Positions 1 to 8,726 of a DNA stretch of 64,000 nucleotides are shown here, piece after piece (position 1 is the first letter of the stretch; each line of letters opens with the position of its first letter). This DNA comes from Dehalococcoidia bacterium (lineage in GTDB: Bacteria; Chloroflexota; Dehalococcoidia; SZUA-161): the NCBI GenBank assembly GCA_014874385.1, contig JACWAE010000109.1, forward strand, positions 1 to 64,000. Direction: 5' to 3'. A model generated the notes under the pieces. That model saw only the letters and a program-made list of their open reading frames with translations, made no database searches and had not been told where the DNA came from. A program made the translations under genes and the position numbers.

Positions 1-108
1 AGAGAGATTATCGAGAACTGGAGAAAGGATTATAATACCGTCAGGCCACACAGCGCATTAGGGGGATTGGCACCCCAGGAATTCGTGGAACTAGCCGGAA
101 GACGCTAA
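1..108 (+). CDS. IS3-family transposase (OrfB), C-terminal end, partial
   Basis: The first 35 codons before a TAA stop read as the end of an rve-type integrase core. They contain the block NTVRPHSALGG followed by L-P-x-E-F, which is characteristic of IS3-family OrfB proteins. The DDE catalytic residues lie off the window to the left. The stop lies about 33 bp from a sequence that looks like an IS right end, so little of the element remains inside the window. The family is well supported; the exact IS subgroup is not determinable. Confidence 0.85.
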   Translation, partial: REIIENWRKDYNTVRPHSALGGLAPQEFVELAGRR

Positions 109-129
109 GATGCAGATGGCACTAAGAAT

Positions 130-141
130 GGGGGAAGGTCA
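130..141 (+). repeat. Putative right terminal inverted repeat of the IS3 element
   Basis: The 12 bases GGGGGAAGGTCA resemble the outer end of IS3-family inverted repeats, whose other end typically begins TGA-C followed by a C-rich run. The position, about 22 bp after the transposase stop, is right for an IS right end. The left repeat is outside the window, so the pairing cannot be confirmed. The same G-rich run lies 3-7 bp before the TTG start of the next gene and could serve as its ribosome binding site. Confidence 0.45.
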
Positions 142-144
142 AAT

Positions 145-2898
145 TTGTCTAAAGTATTGAATGATTATGCCAGTAACCAGTTAAATCATCTTGCCTATGC
201 GGTAATTGGAACGTTTGGAGTAGGTAAGACTCAATTCCTATATCATATACATAGACTTGCAATGAATCGGGGAATTGTCCCCTTCTATTTTATAGCGGAA
301 GACTTATTCAGAGAGGTGATAATAAATAATGACAAAATTTTTACCCCAGGTGATGTATTTGCTCTTGTTGATGGGAAAGTCAAGGGACTCAAAGAAGCGT
401 TATCCGAGAAAAACTATGACGCAGTGGGTAAAATTGTAGATCCGCGAGGCAAATTGAGAAACGAAGCTTCTGCCTTGGTAAATCTAGATGTAAAGGACCT
501 TTCCAAAGCAGACCTTAGTAAACTCAAGGTGATATTGCTCGTCGATGAACTGGAAGGTCAATATGGAGTCCTTCAAAGTAAGGTTCAAACAAAAGATAGA
601 AGTCCGTTAAGAGAGTGGCTCGAAGATAAAGTATATCTTAAGTTCTTAGCATTTGCTCCTGCGGGGATCTATGAACTTGGCGGGGCGGACAGGGACAGGG
701 TAAAAAGGATTGTTTTGCCGCCTTCAGACATAGATTACGTAAGAGAAAAACTCATTAAAGACCCAGGGAGAAGTAATTCATGTTGGTGGCTTTCACGAGG
801 GAAGGCAAGGCAATTGTTTAAAGCTTGCGAGAAGCTTAATAGTGGAGACCTCTGTTTAGATACTACACATGTGTACCGTATAATAAAAGACGAACTAGAT
901 CAGATAGGCCAAGAGCCTTCACAAGTACCATCAGCTTATACGAGTGCTGTGGAACCGTCGAAGGTTCCGTTTCTACTAAATTTGTGTCCCGTATCGGGAG
1001 AAAGTGCAAAAAGGTATGTAATAGACACGAGTTCTTTCGATGTTGGGAAATTAGCAGATAGATTGGTAGAAGCTTTCAGCGTTAATAGAGACAATGCCAT
1101 ATTGATTTCAGAGTATTTTCTGAGAACTACGAAATCACTCTCGGGCCCAGATGGAGTCACTTATATTGAAGATAGGGATTTACCTGAACTGTTTTATCTT
1201 GTTTTTGACCATATTCTAGAGTACGAACTTGGAAGTCCAGAATTGTCTGATAAATTGGGTGAGATGCTCAACTTATACGAAAGAGTCAATAAGGAAAATC
1301 CAGCACTCTATGGGATCATTGGCAGGCTGTGGGAACTCAAAGAAACGAAGTTGCGATTACCACTTGCTATAAATGAAATAAGAAGAGCTTTTCCGTTTCC
1401 CTCAATGAATCCTATTGTAAAAAATTATTTGCCTTCAGAAATGAGTAAGAAATGGGAGGGTAAAGGTCTGCCTATCTGGAGACGTGTAGATGGTGATATT
1501 ACCATTCTTTTCTTTGCGTCTGAGAGGGATTTTGTAAGCTACTCTGATAAAGATGAGTTCATGTCTAATGTTATACCAGAAGGCAAGAGTACCTTATGTG
1601 TTTTTCCAACTGGCGAGAGTTTGAAACAAGAAAAATCTATTTTGACATGGTTACGAGAGAATAAAAAACTTGAATTTGCTAATCTCCCACACTTGCTTAA
1701 CAACTTTTTACTTAGTGCTACAGGTGAAATTCAAGAGGGTATTCCAGGTGATCTGCAATTACATCTGGGAAACTTAAAGGGCAATAAGCAGGATATCCTC
1801 CTTTCACGAAAGTCTGAGGTATACAGCGAAGCTATCAACGAGATCATAAGTAGCGCTCCTATGAAACCCGAGACTTTCGATAAAGGTGTTCCTCCTGACG
1901 CTGGAACAGTTTGGGGGAAAGGGCAAATGGACAGAGACGTTGCTGTAGAGGGCATTGCCTTGGCATTTGAGGAGTTGACAGTGAGGGAAAGGCAAGTTTT
2001 AGCAGAAATGAGAGAGCTTTTTAGAAGCGGGAAGGAAGGGCGAGGATCTGGTGATTTAAACCAGCTAATGCCTCGAGGTGGATATATAGCATTATCAGAT
2101 GACATCCTCCCTCGATATAGCAAGAAGAAAGAGCCAAAGGACTCCGAACCTGTCGAAAGACTTAAAGGATATTGGAGAGAGCATGAACGAGATAGATTGG
2201 TTGGATTATCTCGAATTCTATCCCTTGAACAGTTCTTAAAACTACACTCCCAGGAAGATTTAAATAGACTGCTTGAGGCTCTGTGGAAGTCAGTGAGGAA
2301 TGATTTCAATTCTGGTGATATGCAAATATACCTTCAGAAACTCGAGAAAGATATTTATCCTATACTAGATGATTGCTGGAAATTGGAGCAAGAGGTAAGG
2401 GCTTTGGGCTCGAGTGGAATTGCTTTCAAAGACAAAGAGAGATTAGTAAAAGCTAAAGATGGGATTGAAAAGCTTTTTGGGATAGGTGAGGAAGTACTTA
2501 AAGATACCGGCAGTGCAGCTCCACTTGTCAAATTCATTGTGAGCACATTTATGGGTGTAGTAGTAGATAATATTGAAAAGGATGCTAGAAATCTTGCTTC
2601 TGCTTCTCAAAGTGCTAGAAATGCTTTGGAGGAATTAAAGAGGGCTGGAGAGAATTTAAAAAAGAATTTTTGGGAGTATCCAAAAGCAACTAAGTTTATA
2701 GGTATTACTGACGATGGTGTAAAAGCAATAGTCTCAGAGCAAGTGAAGGTTGAGCGAACGATTACGCTTCAGGAATTGGAGAATAACGCCAAGGAAAGTA
2801 AAGCTTATCTGGAGGAAATCTCACGAAAATTTGGTCTTTTGGACAAGAAACTGAATGAACTGGAAGCTATTTTTAAGCAAGCTAGGGGTGAAGCATGA
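145..2898 (+). CDS. Large P-loop ATPase with C-terminal coiled coil, probably 5'-truncated by the IS
   Basis: A 917-residue protein of unknown function. Walker A is GTFGVGKT at residues 22-29 and Walker B is ILLVDELEG, with the acidic pair at about 134-135. These mark an AAA/STAND-like ATPase. The last third (about 640-917) is strongly helical, with heptad-like Leu/Lys/Glu repeats. Walker A is unusually close to the N terminus for such proteins. The only usable start is a TTG four bases after the presumed IS end, so a native N-terminal segment is probably missing. The base composition is more A+T-rich than gatB and the genes after it. It overlaps the next gene by an ATGA. The domain layout recalls large ATPases of phage-defence or chromosome-maintenance loci, but no specific family was recognised. 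Confidence 0.75.
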   Translation: MSKVLNDYASNQLNHLAYAVIGTFGVGKTQFLYHIHRLAMNRGIVPFYFIAEDLFREVIINNDKIFTPGDVFALVDGKVKGLKEALSEKNYDAVGKIVDPRGKLRNEASALVNLDVKDLSKADLSKLKVILLVDELEGQYGVLQSKVQTKDRSPLREWLEDKVYLKFLAFAPAGIYELGGADRDRVKRIVLPPSDIDYVREKLIKDPGRSNSCWWLSRGKARQLFKACEKLNSGDLCLDTTHVYRIIKDELDQIGQEPSQVPSAYTSAVEPSKVPFLLNLCPVSGESAKRYVIDTSSFDVGKLADRLVEAFSVNRDNAILISEYFLRTTKSLSGPDGVTYIEDRDLPELFYLVFDHILEYELGSPELSDKLGEMLNLYERVNKENPALYGIIGRLWELKETKLRLPLAINEIRRAFPFPSMNPIVKNYLPSEMSKKWEGKGLPIWRRVDGDITILFFASERDFVSYSDKDEFMSNVIPEGKSTLCVFPTGESLKQEKSILTWLRENKKLEFANLPHLLNNFLLSATGEIQEGIPGDLQLHLGNLKGNKQDILLSRKSEVYSEAINEIISSAPMKPETFDKGVPPDAGTVWGKGQMDRDVAVEGIALAFEELTVRERQVLAEMRELFRSGKEGRGSGDLNQLMPRGGYIALSDDILPRYSKKKEPKDSEPVERLKGYWREHERDRLVGLSRILSLEQFLKLHSQEDLNRLLEALWKSVRNDFNSGDMQIYLQKLEKDIYPILDDCWKLEQEVRALGSSGIAFKDKERLVKAKDGIEKLFGIGEEVLKDTGSAAPLVKFIVSTFMGVVVDNIEKDARNLASASQSARNALEELKRAGENLKKNFWEYPKATKFIGITDDGVKAIVSEQVKVERTITLQELENNAKESKAYLEEISRKFGLLDKKLNELEAIFKQARGEA

Positions 2899-3962
2899 TC
2901 GTGAAAGAAGAAATAGAGGATATACTGCAAAAGAAATTATGGAAAGTAGAAGAGATTAGTACAAAGGCGAAGGGGTCGGCTGTTAAAGCTAAGCAGCTAC
3001 CAGAAGGTGCAAGGAGGAATATTCCTGTATTCTCTGGGGGTTGGTCCGAGGAGAACGTAACGAGCTTTTATGAGAAATTTGAGGAATCTGTTAGGGATCC
3101 TTTAAGACACAATAATCGAAAGCAGTTGGAAGATATTGGAATCTATACTAAGGGTATCCCAGAGGCGATTTTCGACGATTCGAATGGTGTCGAGGAAGTA
3201 GTGGCCTTGTTCAATTCTCTCAAGAAGGTTAACGAAGTTATGACGAAGATACTTGTCGGGAAAGGCATTTTGCTTAGTTGGCTAAGAGAAGATATAGAAA
3301 GAACTAGAGAAAATCTGAAGGGACTATGTGATGCCCGAAAGGCATTTCAGCGAATTTTTGATAGTGTTATCGAAGATGACATTAAAAGTGAGTTAATAGA
3401 AATGGCTATTAGAGATAGGACACTTATCAGCACTGCTGAAGATACGATTTCTAGACTTGAGTTCTTAATTGGCTACGGTATATCTGTTGAAAGAGGGAAG
3501 GATTTTGAGTCATTTAAAAGTAAGGTGGAGAGCGCTTACCAAAAAACTAAAATCTTGGAGTCTGAGTACAAGATCCCCAGAGACGAAATAAGCATATTAG
3601 TCCGTGGTAAATCGCTGAATGATGCTGAAATGTTATTGGGGGCAGAATTAGCAAGATGCTCTGAGGGGAAAAGAGTATTGTTGGAAGCTTGGCAGATATA
3701 CGTTGCCACTTTACAATCGATTGGGCGTAAGGTGCCTGATGTTCCTCATGGCCTTCAAGAATTACAGGAAGGGGTTGAAGGACTTAGGAAGGAATGTTTG
3801 GATGCTTTAGGCGAAGATGGGCTTAAGATACTTGCGTTTTTGAGGGGTGAGGTTGATTTCCCGGATGGGGTCTCGAAGGGAAGCATTAAGAAAGCCTTAG
3901 AGGTTCTTCGCCCTATCTTCATGAGACTGCTGAAGGAGGAGTCAAGTGCCAGAAGTAAATGA
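2895..3962 (+). CDS. Hypothetical alpha-helical coiled-coil protein, partner of the ATPase
   Basis: A 355-residue, highly charged protein with no recognisable enzyme motif, signal peptide or membrane segment. Long helical stretches rich in Lys/Glu/Leu run from about residue 100 to 300. It starts with an ATG overlapping the stop of the ATPase gene (ATGA) and ends 17 bp inside the next gene, so the three genes are almost certainly one translationally coupled operon. A structural or adaptor role for the ATPase is inferred from this arrangement only. Confidence 0.7.
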   Translation: MIVKEEIEDILQKKLWKVEEISTKAKGSAVKAKQLPEGARRNIPVFSGGWSEENVTSFYEKFEESVRDPLRHNNRKQLEDIGIYTKGIPEAIFDDSNGVEEVVALFNSLKKVNEVMTKILVGKGILLSWLREDIERTRENLKGLCDARKAFQRIFDSVIEDDIKSELIEMAIRDRTLISTAEDTISRLEFLIGYGISVERGKDFESFKSKVESAYQKTKILESEYKIPRDEISILVRGKSLNDAEMLLGAELARCSEGKRVLLEAWQIYVATLQSIGRKVPDVPHGLQELQEGVEGLRKECLDALGEDGLKILAFLRGEVDFPDGVSKGSIKKALEVLRPIFMRLLKEESSARSK

Positions 3963-4347
3963 GAAAAAAGTCTATGACGCACTTCTGAGATGCAAAGGTG
4001 ATAAGGAGGTTCATATTGGTGATGCTGCGATTGGCTTATCGTTAAACCCAAGCGACATTCATAATACTGATAGCCCGGACAGCATTCTTTGGCTCAACAT
4101 CACTTTAAGCCTTTTTGGACAAAGCCTAAAATTAAAAATTCCTATACCTGTGGAAGCAGAAAAAGGCGGCATATATGGCGGTGCATTAGAGGATTTAAAG
4201 AAGTTTATTGAGCGGGGCAGGCATTTTATTGAACTACCTATGCTTGTAGTAGCAGAGGCTGGATATGAGGTAATTGAGCAAAAGGGAAATCTCCCTGTGA
4301 GATTCACAATTAGTCAGATTCCAGTAAGGCTATTGAATGAGGAATGA
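3946..4347 (+). CDS. Hypothetical small protein closing the ATPase operon
   Basis: A 133-residue protein starting with GTG inside the end of the preceding gene, with an AAGGAGGAG-type binding site just upstream. The sequence alternates hydrophobic and polar residues (for example WLNITLSLFGQSLKLKIPI), suggesting a beta-rich fold, with a short helix at about residues 72-90. No family was recognised. The overlap with its neighbour indicates co-translation and probably a shared complex. Confidence 0.65.
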   Translation: MPEVNEKKVYDALLRCKGDKEVHIGDAAIGLSLNPSDIHNTDSPDSILWLNITLSLFGQSLKLKIPIPVEAEKGGIYGGALEDLKKFIERGRHFIELPMLVVAEAGYEVIEQKGNLPVRFTISQIPVRLLNEE

Positions 4348-4389
4348 AATGTATCTCAAAATAACTTTGTTATTTGTGATGGATGTATT

Positions 4390-4409
4390 ATTCCCGCGCA
4401 AGCGGGAAT
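4390..4409. repeat. REP-like 20-bp palindrome
   Basis: ATTCCCGC and GCGGGAAT arms of 8 bp surround a GCAA loop. It has the compact form of a dispersed repetitive extragenic palindrome. It lies 43 bp after the ATPase operon and could also stop transcription, but no T-run follows. Confidence 0.6.
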
Positions 4410-4885
4410 CCAAGCGACCCCATTTCTCTCTTTGCGCTCTAGAATTCCATCTCTTTTCTCTGCGCCCTCCGCGCTCTCCAGTCACCCGTCTCCGGTCTTC
4501 GCTCCTTGGTCCCCCTGCGACATTTTCCTCTTGACACCAGAAGAACCGATGTTCTATTATTGCCCCATAACATCGGGATTCCGTGCACGGAACTCCCGAC
4601 CAAATTCAAGAGCAGCAAACAGCATACACCGAGCCTCATAATTGTGGGCTGATAGCTTAAAGCTGATGGCTGGTTGCACCAGGCTCTTGGCATTCCCGGA
4701 AAACTGAATATGTGGGATTTCGTTTTGGGGATATTACCCTTAAAGGGACATTTTTTACCTGGACGGTCCCCACTGCATTCGGCTGAGCTGAAGGCGGCCT
4801 GCGAAATCCCGGCGTCTGGCGACCCGAAAATTGAATAATTCGTAATCCTCAAATCTAGGGCCGTGCTGTACCCTCCGAGGTAAGC

Positions 4886-4914
4886 TTGCCACTAATTGCC
4901 TCTGCTGATATACT
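4886..4914 (+). promoter_or_regulatory. Predicted sigma-70 type promoter of gatB
   Basis: TTGCCA (-35, 4886-4891) and TATACT (-10, 4909-4914) are separated by 17 bp. Transcription would begin at about 4921, giving a leader of roughly 23 bases before the gatB ATG. This is prediction from consensus only. Confidence 0.5.
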
Positions 4915-4943
4915 ATCTTGAAGTGCGCTAGCGAGAAAGACAG

Positions 4944-6413
4944 ATGGAATACGAGACTATCATCGGGCTGGAGGTTCACGCTCAGCTCTTGACCAAGAGC
5001 AAGATGTTCTGCCGCTGCAGCGCGGACTACGCCAGCGCTCCGCCCAATACTCATGTCTGCCCCATCTGCCTGGGCATGCCCGGCGTGCTGCCCACTATCA
5101 ATAAGCGTGCCATAGAGTACGCCGTGATGACTGCGCTGGCGCTGAACTGCACCATCCCCGAGCATACCAGGTTTGACCGCAAGAACTATCCCTACCCCGA
5201 TTTGATGAAAGGGTATCAGATTTCTCAGTATGATAACCCGCTCTCCCGCAATGGCTGGCTCACTATCGAAGTAGATGGCAAGACCAGGCGCATCGGCATC
5301 ACCAGAGTTCACCAGGAAGAAGATGTGGCCAAGCTGGTGCACCGCAGCGACCCCAGCGGTGAGACCTACAGCCTGGTGGACGTCAACCGCTCTGGCGTGC
5401 CTCTGATGGAGATTGTGAGCGAGCCCGACATGCGTTCTCCCGAGGAGGCGCGGGAGTACTTGATGAAACTGCACAGTATCCTGCAGTATCTGGGCGTATC
5501 CACAGGCAACATGGAGGAAGGTAGCTTCCGTTGCGATGCTAATGTCAGCATCAGGCCTGTCGGCAGCACCGAGTTCATGTCCAAGGTCGAGGTCAAGAAC
5601 ATGAACAGCTTCAAAGCTGTGTACCGCGCCCTGGCCTACGAAGTGGAGAGGCAGCGCAAGGTGGTCGAGGAGGGCGGTAGGCTGGTGCAGGAGACCAGGG
5701 GCTGGGTCGAGGAGAAGGGGGCCACCGTCTCACAGAGAAGCAAGGAGCAAGCCCACGATTACCGCTATTTCCCCGAGCCGGACCTGCCGCCGCTGGAATT
5801 GAGCCGGAAGCTGGTGGATGAGATAAGGTCTCGCCTTCCCGAGCTGCCCGATGCCAGGCGCGACAGGTTTATCTCTCAATACAACCTGTCCGGATACGAT
5901 GCCAATCTCCTCACTGTTTCCAGGGCGATGGCGGATTACTTCGAGACCTGCCTCAAGCTTTTGCCTCAGGGCGCAGAAGCAGATAAGAAGGCGAAGACAG
6001 TGGCTAACTGGCTCCTGGGGGAGTTCAGCAGGCTGCTCAATGCCAATAATATTGAGATAAAGGATGCCAGGGTCGAGCCGCAGCATCTTGTCGAGATGCT
6101 TGACCTTATAGATAAAGGGACTCTGAGTACTACTATGGCGAAGGCGGTCTTTGAAGAGATGTTCCGCAGTGGGAAGAGGGCATCTCAGGTCGTGAAGGAG
6201 AAGGGGCTGGCTCAAATCAGCACCGCCAATGAGTTGGAGGCGGTCCTGGGTGAGGTGATTGCGGCGAACTCGCAGGCGGTGGCCGATTTCAAGCAGGGTA
6301 AGGAACAAGCCTTAAAGTTCCTGGTAGGGCAGGTGATGAAGGCGACCAGGGGGCAGGCGAACCCCCAGATGGTGAATGAATTGCTTAGGAGGATGCTGGC
6401 AAATAGCCAGTAA
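4944..6413 (+). CDS. gatB: Aspartyl/glutamyl-tRNA(Asn/Gln) amidotransferase subunit B
   Basis: A 489-residue protein of the usual GatB length. It starts IIGLEVHAQL, followed by the zinc site C23-x-C25 and C39-P-I-C42. The C-terminal GatB/YqeY helical domain is also present (about residues 330-489, ending in the ANPQMVNELL type tail). GatB is the kinase and tRNA-binding subunit that activates misacylated Glu-tRNA(Gln) or Asp-tRNA(Asn) for amidation by GatA and GatC, neither of which is in the window. It is the first gene of a rightward run and is followed by secG nine bases later. Confidence 0.97.
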   Translation: MEYETIIGLEVHAQLLTKSKMFCRCSADYASAPPNTHVCPICLGMPGVLPTINKRAIEYAVMTALALNCTIPEHTRFDRKNYPYPDLMKGYQISQYDNPLSRNGWLTIEVDGKTRRIGITRVHQEEDVAKLVHRSDPSGETYSLVDVNRSGVPLMEIVSEPDMRSPEEAREYLMKLHSILQYLGVSTGNMEEGSFRCDANVSIRPVGSTEFMSKVEVKNMNSFKAVYRALAYEVERQRKVVEEGGRLVQETRGWVEEKGATVSQRSKEQAHDYRYFPEPDLPPLELSRKLVDEIRSRLPELPDARRDRFISQYNLSGYDANLLTVSRAMADYFETCLKLLPQGAEADKKAKTVANWLLGEFSRLLNANNIEIKDARVEPQHLVEMLDLIDKGTLSTTMAKAVFEEMFRSGKRASQVVKEKGLAQISTANELEAVLGEVIAANSQAVADFKQGKEQALKFLVGQVMKATRGQANPQMVNELLRRMLANSQ

Positions 6414-6422
6414 AGTAGTAAC

Positions 6423-6647
6423 ATGACGCCTGTACAAATTGCTCTGATAATTATTGCCGTGACGCTGGTTGGTGTAGTCCTGGCTCAGGTACGTGGAGGG
6501 GGGTTGGGTGGCATATTCGGCGGGTCGGGCGAGTCTACGTTTAGAACCAGGCGTGGCTTCGAGAGGACGCTGTTTCGTTTTACCATTGTGCTTATCGTGG
6601 TATTCATTATTCTCTGCATACTCAGCGTCAGATTATCAACGGCGTGA
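6423..6647 (+). CDS. secG: Preprotein translocase subunit SecG
   Basis: A 74-residue protein with two membrane segments (about 5-21 and 51-70) joined by a short cytoplasmic loop. It has the family features QxRGGGLGG-FGG followed by FRTRRGFERTLFR. SecG assists SecYE during Sec-dependent export. It begins nine bases after gatB stops, so it is probably co-transcribed with it. Confidence 0.9.
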   Translation: MTPVQIALIIIAVTLVGVVLAQVRGGGLGGIFGGSGESTFRTRRGFERTLFRFTIVLIVVFIILCILSVRLSTA

Positions 6648-6716
6648 GCCTTAGAGCTAGCGGTATAGGTGCGTACGAATATATGACCCGGAAACCTGGT
6701 TAAGGGGGAGGCTGAA

Positions 6717-7616
6717 ATGGCAAGTGTAAAAACTTGGCTTATGGAGATAAGGGCCCCGTTCCTTCTGGTAACGCTGATATCGGTGTTGATAGGTGTGTCA
6801 GTTGCAGTCTATGAACCGCATTCGCATGCCATAAATATCCTCTACCTTGCGCTGGCTTTTGTGGGTGCTTTGCTATCCCATATAGCTGTCAACGTGTTCA
6901 ATGAGTACTTCGACTACAAGAGTGGCGTGGACTTCAAGACTATGAAGACGCCTTTTAGTGGTGGCAGCGGTGTGCTGCCGGCCGGACTGCTCAATCCGCG
7001 GAGCGTGTATATATTGGGTGCCGCATGTATCGCTGGAATTATCGCTATCGGTGGCTATTTCATATATGCCCAGGGTCCTCTGATAATTCCGATAGGTGTT
7101 GTAGGTATTTTTACTGTCTATTTTTATACCACTCACATAACGAAATCGCCGCTGCTGTGCGCTATTGCGCCGGGTCTCGGCTTCGGACCTTTGATGGTTT
7201 TGGGCACGTATTTCGCTCTCACTGGTACCTATAGCTTGGCAGCAGGGCTGGCATCGCTCGTCCCGGGTTTTCTGGTGAGCAACCTGCTTCTGCTGAATCA
7301 ATTCCCCGATGTTGAAGCCGACGCCTCTGTGTCCAGGCGGCACTACCCCATAACGATAGGGCGTGAAAAGAGTTCCTTGATTTACATAGCCTTTGTGCTG
7401 GCAGCATATCTGGCGTTGATAATATCTGCGCTGGTCGGGGTTTTACCCTATCTGGCACTGCTGGGGGTAGTGACGCTGCCTTTTGGGTTCCTGGTGGTGA
7501 TGGGGGTACGCAAATACCATGATCAGATAGAGCGCCTGATTCCGGTTATGGGGCGTAATGTGTTGCTCACACTTTTCCTCCCTATGCTGATGGCTATCGG
7601 CATCATAGTAAGCTGA
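6717..7616 (+). CDS. UbiA-family prenyltransferase, probably MenA-like
   Basis: A 299-residue integral membrane protein with about nine hydrophobic segments. The two Asp-rich motifs of the UbiA superfamily are seen as NVFNEYFDYKSGVD (about residues 60-73) and NQFPDVEADASVSRR (about 196-210). They bind the Mg-prenyl diphosphate. The sequence type resembles 1,4-dihydroxy-2-naphthoate polyprenyltransferase (MenA), the step that gives demethylmenaquinone, but other acceptors cannot be excluded. GGGGGAGG precedes the ATG. Confidence 0.85.
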   Translation: MASVKTWLMEIRAPFLLVTLISVLIGVSVAVYEPHSHAINILYLALAFVGALLSHIAVNVFNEYFDYKSGVDFKTMKTPFSGGSGVLPAGLLNPRSVYILGAACIAGIIAIGGYFIYAQGPLIIPIGVVGIFTVYFYTTHITKSPLLCAIAPGLGFGPLMVLGTYFALTGTYSLAAGLASLVPGFLVSNLLLLNQFPDVEADASVSRRHYPITIGREKSSLIYIAFVLAAYLALIISALVGVLPYLALLGVVTLPFGFLVVMGVRKYHDQIERLIPVMGRNVLLTLFLPMLMAIGIIVS

Positions 7617-7647
7617 AATATGTAGTGGTTAGCTCTAGATGATTTTT

Positions 7648-7710
7648 GTAGGGGCACGGCATGCCGTGCCCCTACATTTTTACGGGGTAGGTTGGAGCAG
7701 ATGCTCCAAC
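7648..7710. repeat. Two adjacent intergenic palindromes
   Basis: A perfect 28-bp palindrome at 7648-7675 contains the 20-bp core GGGCACGGCATGCCGTGCCC. A second inverted repeat at 7691-7710 has 9-bp arms GTTGGAGCA and TGCTCCAAC. The first is followed by ATTTTTA and might end transcription of the prenyltransferase. The same 20-bp core returns at 9508-9539, so it is a repeated element rather than a simple terminator. Confidence 0.75.
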
Positions 7711-7742
7711 CAAGTTTGGTGTCCAGCCGAACGCCCTTACAT

Positions 7743-7752
7743 GTGATACAAT
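7743..7752 (+). promoter_or_regulatory. Possible extended -10 promoter of fmt
   Basis: TGATACAAT provides an extended -10 (TG-n-TACAAT, hexamer at 7747-7752) 25 bases before the fmt start. No good -35 is seen 16-18 bp upstream, which is compatible with extended -10 promoters. Confidence 0.35.
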
Positions 7753-7776
7753 ATCAGGTGCCGAAAGAGGTTTAGC

Positions 7777-8724
7777 ATGCGCATCGTGTTTATGGGCACA
7801 CCGGGGTTCAGCGTACCTGCTCTGGAGTACCTTGTTAAGAGCGAGTACCGGGTGGCCGGGGTCTATACCCAGCCCGACAGGCCGACTGGCAGGGGACGGA
7901 CGCTGGAGCAGTCTCCGGTGAAGAAAATAGCGCTGGAGTATGGCCTGGAGGTGTTTCAGCCGGTTAAGCTGCGGAATTCCGAGGAAGTACAGCGGCTGGC
8001 TGCGCTCAAACCCGACCTGATACTCGTGGCTGCCTTCGGTCAAATCCTGCCTCAGAGTGTCCTCGATATACCGCCCTTCGGCTGCCTCAATATTCACCCC
8101 TCCCTTTTGCCGAGGTATAGAGGGGCTACCCCTATACCTTCTGCCCTCCTTGACGGAGACAAGGAGACTGGTGTCACTATTATGCTCATGGATGCGGGGA
8201 CGGACACCGGCTCTATCGTTTCCCAGATTATAGTTGGGATCGAGCCTCAGGATACCACTGAGTCCCTCAGCAATAGGCTGGCTCAGGCGGGCGTGCGTTT
8301 GTTGGCTGAGACACTGACCTTGTGGTTCGATCGTTCTCTGAAGCCGCAGCCGCAGGACGGGAGCAAGGCTACTTATACTACTCCTATCACCAAGGAGGAT
8401 GGCGTCATAAACTGGCAGATGTCTGCCGAGGAAATCTCAAGGCGCGTCCGCGCCTTTTACCCCTGGCCTGGATGCTATACCTGGTGGCAGGGGAAGTTGC
8501 TCAAGATACTGGAAGCAGTTGCTTTACATAAAGATAGGGATTTGTCTCCGGGGAAGGTGATAGCTTTGGCCCCGGGTCAGCCTGCCGCTGTCGGCGTTGA
8601 GACCGGAGAGGGCGTATTAGGGCTGATACGCATTCAACTAGAAGGAAAGCGCGCTCTAACGGCGGCGGAGTTCTTGTTGGGACAGAGGACGTTTGTGGGG
8701 AGCACTTTAGGCAGTAAAAGCTGA
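7777..8724 (+). CDS. fmt: Methionyl-tRNA formyltransferase
   Basis: A 315-residue protein of the normal Fmt length. The N-terminal formyltransferase domain (1-about 200) begins RIVFMGTPGFSVPALE and contains the signature LNIHPSLLPRYRGATPI with the catalytic Asn and His. The C-terminal OB-like domain follows. It formylates initiator Met-tRNA using 10-formyl-tetrahydrofolate. GAAAGAGG lies upstream of the ATG. It converges with rplY, with two bases between the stop codons. Confidence 0.97.
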   Translation: MRIVFMGTPGFSVPALEYLVKSEYRVAGVYTQPDRPTGRGRTLEQSPVKKIALEYGLEVFQPVKLRNSEEVQRLAALKPDLILVAAFGQILPQSVLDIPPFGCLNIHPSLLPRYRGATPIPSALLDGDKETGVTIMLMDAGTDTGSIVSQIIVGIEPQDTTESLSNRLAQAGVRLLAETLTLWFDRSLKPQPQDGSKATYTTPITKEDGVINWQMSAEEISRRVRAFYPWPGCYTWWQGKLLKILEAVALHKDRDLSPGKVIALAPGQPAAVGVETGEGVLGLIRIQLEGKRALTAAEFLLGQRTFVGSTLGSKS

Positions 8725-8726
8725 TG

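Larger units (their letters stand above)
4348..4943. other. Intergenic region between the ATPase operon and gatB
   Basis: About 600 bp with no convincing gene. It holds one 20-bp palindrome near its left end, a C/T-rich low-complexity tract at about 4420-4530 and a promoter for gatB at its right end. Base composition shifts here from the A+T-rich cassette to the G+C-richer housekeeping block, so a boundary of acquired DNA probably lies in this stretch. Confidence 0.6.

Noticed and set aside
4755-5474. 239-codon minus-strand frame at the gatB start
   Set aside because: It mirrors the gatB coding sequence and promoter; gatB is certain on the other strand.
7648-7710. CRISPR-like repeats
   Set aside because: The units are individual palindromes without regularly spaced copies or spacers, and no cas gene is in the window.
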